DNA of 6,160 nt from Pseudomonadota bacterium (GTDB lineage Bacteria; Desulfobacterota; Anaeroferrophillalia; Anaeroferrophillales; Tharpellaceae). Position numbers and translations under genes: made by a program. This document shows, one piece after another, positions 5,951 through 6,160 of this stretch; within the stretch, counting starts at the first letter, position 1, and every line of letters starts with the position of its first letter. The notes beneath the pieces were generated by a model. That model made no database searches and was not told the origin of the DNA. It was given only the letters and a program-made list of their open reading frames with translations. Where the stretch lies: assembly GCA_015486505.1 (NCBI GenBank), contig WFRP01000046.1:1-6160 (forward strand). The letters run 5' to 3'.

Positions 5951-5972
5951 CAATCACTATATGTAGTGGTTG
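5951..5972. repeat. Nine-bp hairpin with TATG loop
   Basis: CAATCACTA (5951-5959) pairs with TAGTGGTTG (5964-5972) over nine positions, one of them T-G (U-G in plus-strand RNA), around the loop TATG. It lies 13 nt after the preceding hairpin, which has a different stem but the same loop. It is centred inside the 134-bp inverted-repeat element. Confidence 0.6.
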
Positions 5973-5989
5973 AAAATTTTTCTCCGGAG

Positions 5990-6044
5990 TTTTTACGACG
6001 CCATCAACTTTGACAAACTCGTAAAAAGTCAAAAACTCGATGGC
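5990..6044. repeat. Alternative nested inverted repeats at the element's right side
   Basis: TTTTTACGA (5990-5998) is perfectly inverted as TCGTAAAAA (6019-6027). Overlapping it, GCCATC (6000-6005) is inverted as GATGGC (6039-6044) and TTTGAC (6009-6014) as GTCAAA (6028-6033), giving a second possible fold. These pairings compete with each other and with the 25-bp end at 5879-5903, as expected where related palindromic repeats have inserted beside or into each other. Confidence 0.55.
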
Positions 6045-6065
6045 TAAGTAAAAAACTTCATATGC

Positions 6066-6091
6066 ACCCCAAGGGCACTTCCGTTGGGCGC
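6066..6091. repeat. Fourth copy of the 26-bp repeat
   Basis: Base-for-base identical to the units at 202-227 and 228-253 and in the same orientation, about 5.8 kb away at the other end of the gene block. Here it occurs singly and leads directly into another structured sequence that continues beyond the window. Confidence 0.9.
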
Positions 6092-6096
6092 AAGGC

Positions 6097-6157
6097 ACCC
6101 GAAACCTGAGGAATGAGGCGTACATAGAGTACGCCGCAGTGACGAAGGTTGAAGGGT
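6097..6157. repeat. Structured repeat with central hairpin, running to the window edge
   Basis: A perfect 7-bp hairpin GGCGTAC-ATAGA-GTACGCC (6117-6135) is framed by outer pairings AACCT (6103-6107) with AGGTT (6146-6150) and ACCC (6097-6100) with GGGT (6154-6157). The nested order of all three pairings gives one extended, interrupted stem. It directly follows the 26-bp repeat copy and has no convincing coding content. From memory, blocks like this recur in deltaproteobacterial intergenic DNA; that recall is not verified here. Confidence 0.55.
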
Positions 6158-6160
6158 AAC

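Larger units (their letters stand above)
5879..6012. mobile_element. 134-bp MITE-like element with imperfect terminal inverted repeats
   Basis: The left end (5879-5903, containing GATGGACCCGTAAAAAGT) and the right end (5988-6012, containing TTTTTACGACGCCATCAA) are inverted copies matching at 19 of 25 positions. The 84 bp between them encode nothing convincing and hold two hairpins that share the loop sequence TATG. Short length, terminal inverted repeats and no ORF fit a non-autonomous miniature element or a structured intergenic repeat. No target-site duplication is evident at the boundaries I can define. A third CGTAAAAAGT motif follows at 6020-6029. Confidence 0.45.

Noticed and set aside
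5850..6125. A 91-codon open frame on the minus strand of the right intergenic region
   Set aside because: It runs entirely through the inverted-repeat element and the 26-bp repeat. Its translation is just those repeats read as protein, without a recognisable domain. Repeat-encoded frames of this kind are typical annotation artefacts.

Overview
The window looks like a chromosomal segment of an anaerobic, Gram-negative bacterium, most likely from the Desulfobacterota/deltaproteobacterial group. That placement is an inference from three things: a four-gene ferredoxin-dependent 2-oxoacid oxidoreductase operon, an LL-diaminopimelate aminotransferase of the kind common in anaerobes and archaea, and dispersed structured intergenic repeats of a style I associate with that group. 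No rRNA or other direct taxonomic marker is present.

All convincing genes lie on the minus strand, so they read from right to left. The first block (5543 down to 2976) encodes a small 2x[4Fe-4S] ferredoxin subunit, then the alpha (pyrimidine/core domains), beta (TPP-binding) and gamma subunits of a 2-oxoacid:ferredoxin oxidoreductase of the VOR/KOR type. The four genes overlap or abut (8-nt overlap, 0-nt gap, 4-nt overlap). After a 94-nt gap, which holds a hairpin and a 14-codon mini-ORF with a very good ribosome binding site, comes a tandem ACT-domain protein (2881-2453). A strong intrinsic terminator (2413-2378) closes this unit. Next are LL-diaminopimelate aminotransferase (dapL, 2332-1151) and, 15 nt behind it, an exported protein of unknown function (1135-329).

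Functionally the first unit oxidatively decarboxylates 2-oxoacids to acyl-CoA, or runs in reverse for reductive carboxylation, with ferredoxin as electron carrier. The ACT protein probably senses an amino acid or related ligand. The aminotransferase makes LL-diaminopimelate for lysine and peptidoglycan and appears to be transcriptionally separated from the oxidoreductase by the terminator.

Both ends of the window are non-coding and repeat-rich. A 26-bp GC-rich unit occurs three times in tandem at 176-253 and once more at 6066-6091. The right flank (5544-6160) carries a candidate operon promoter and leader hairpins, a speculative plus-strand small RNA, a 134-bp element with imperfect terminal inverted repeats, and the start of another structured repeat that runs off the window. 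I see no defence system, CRISPR array, insertion sequence with transposase, tRNA or rRNA. The core genes are ordinary metabolic genes; the less usual material is in the non-coding DNA.
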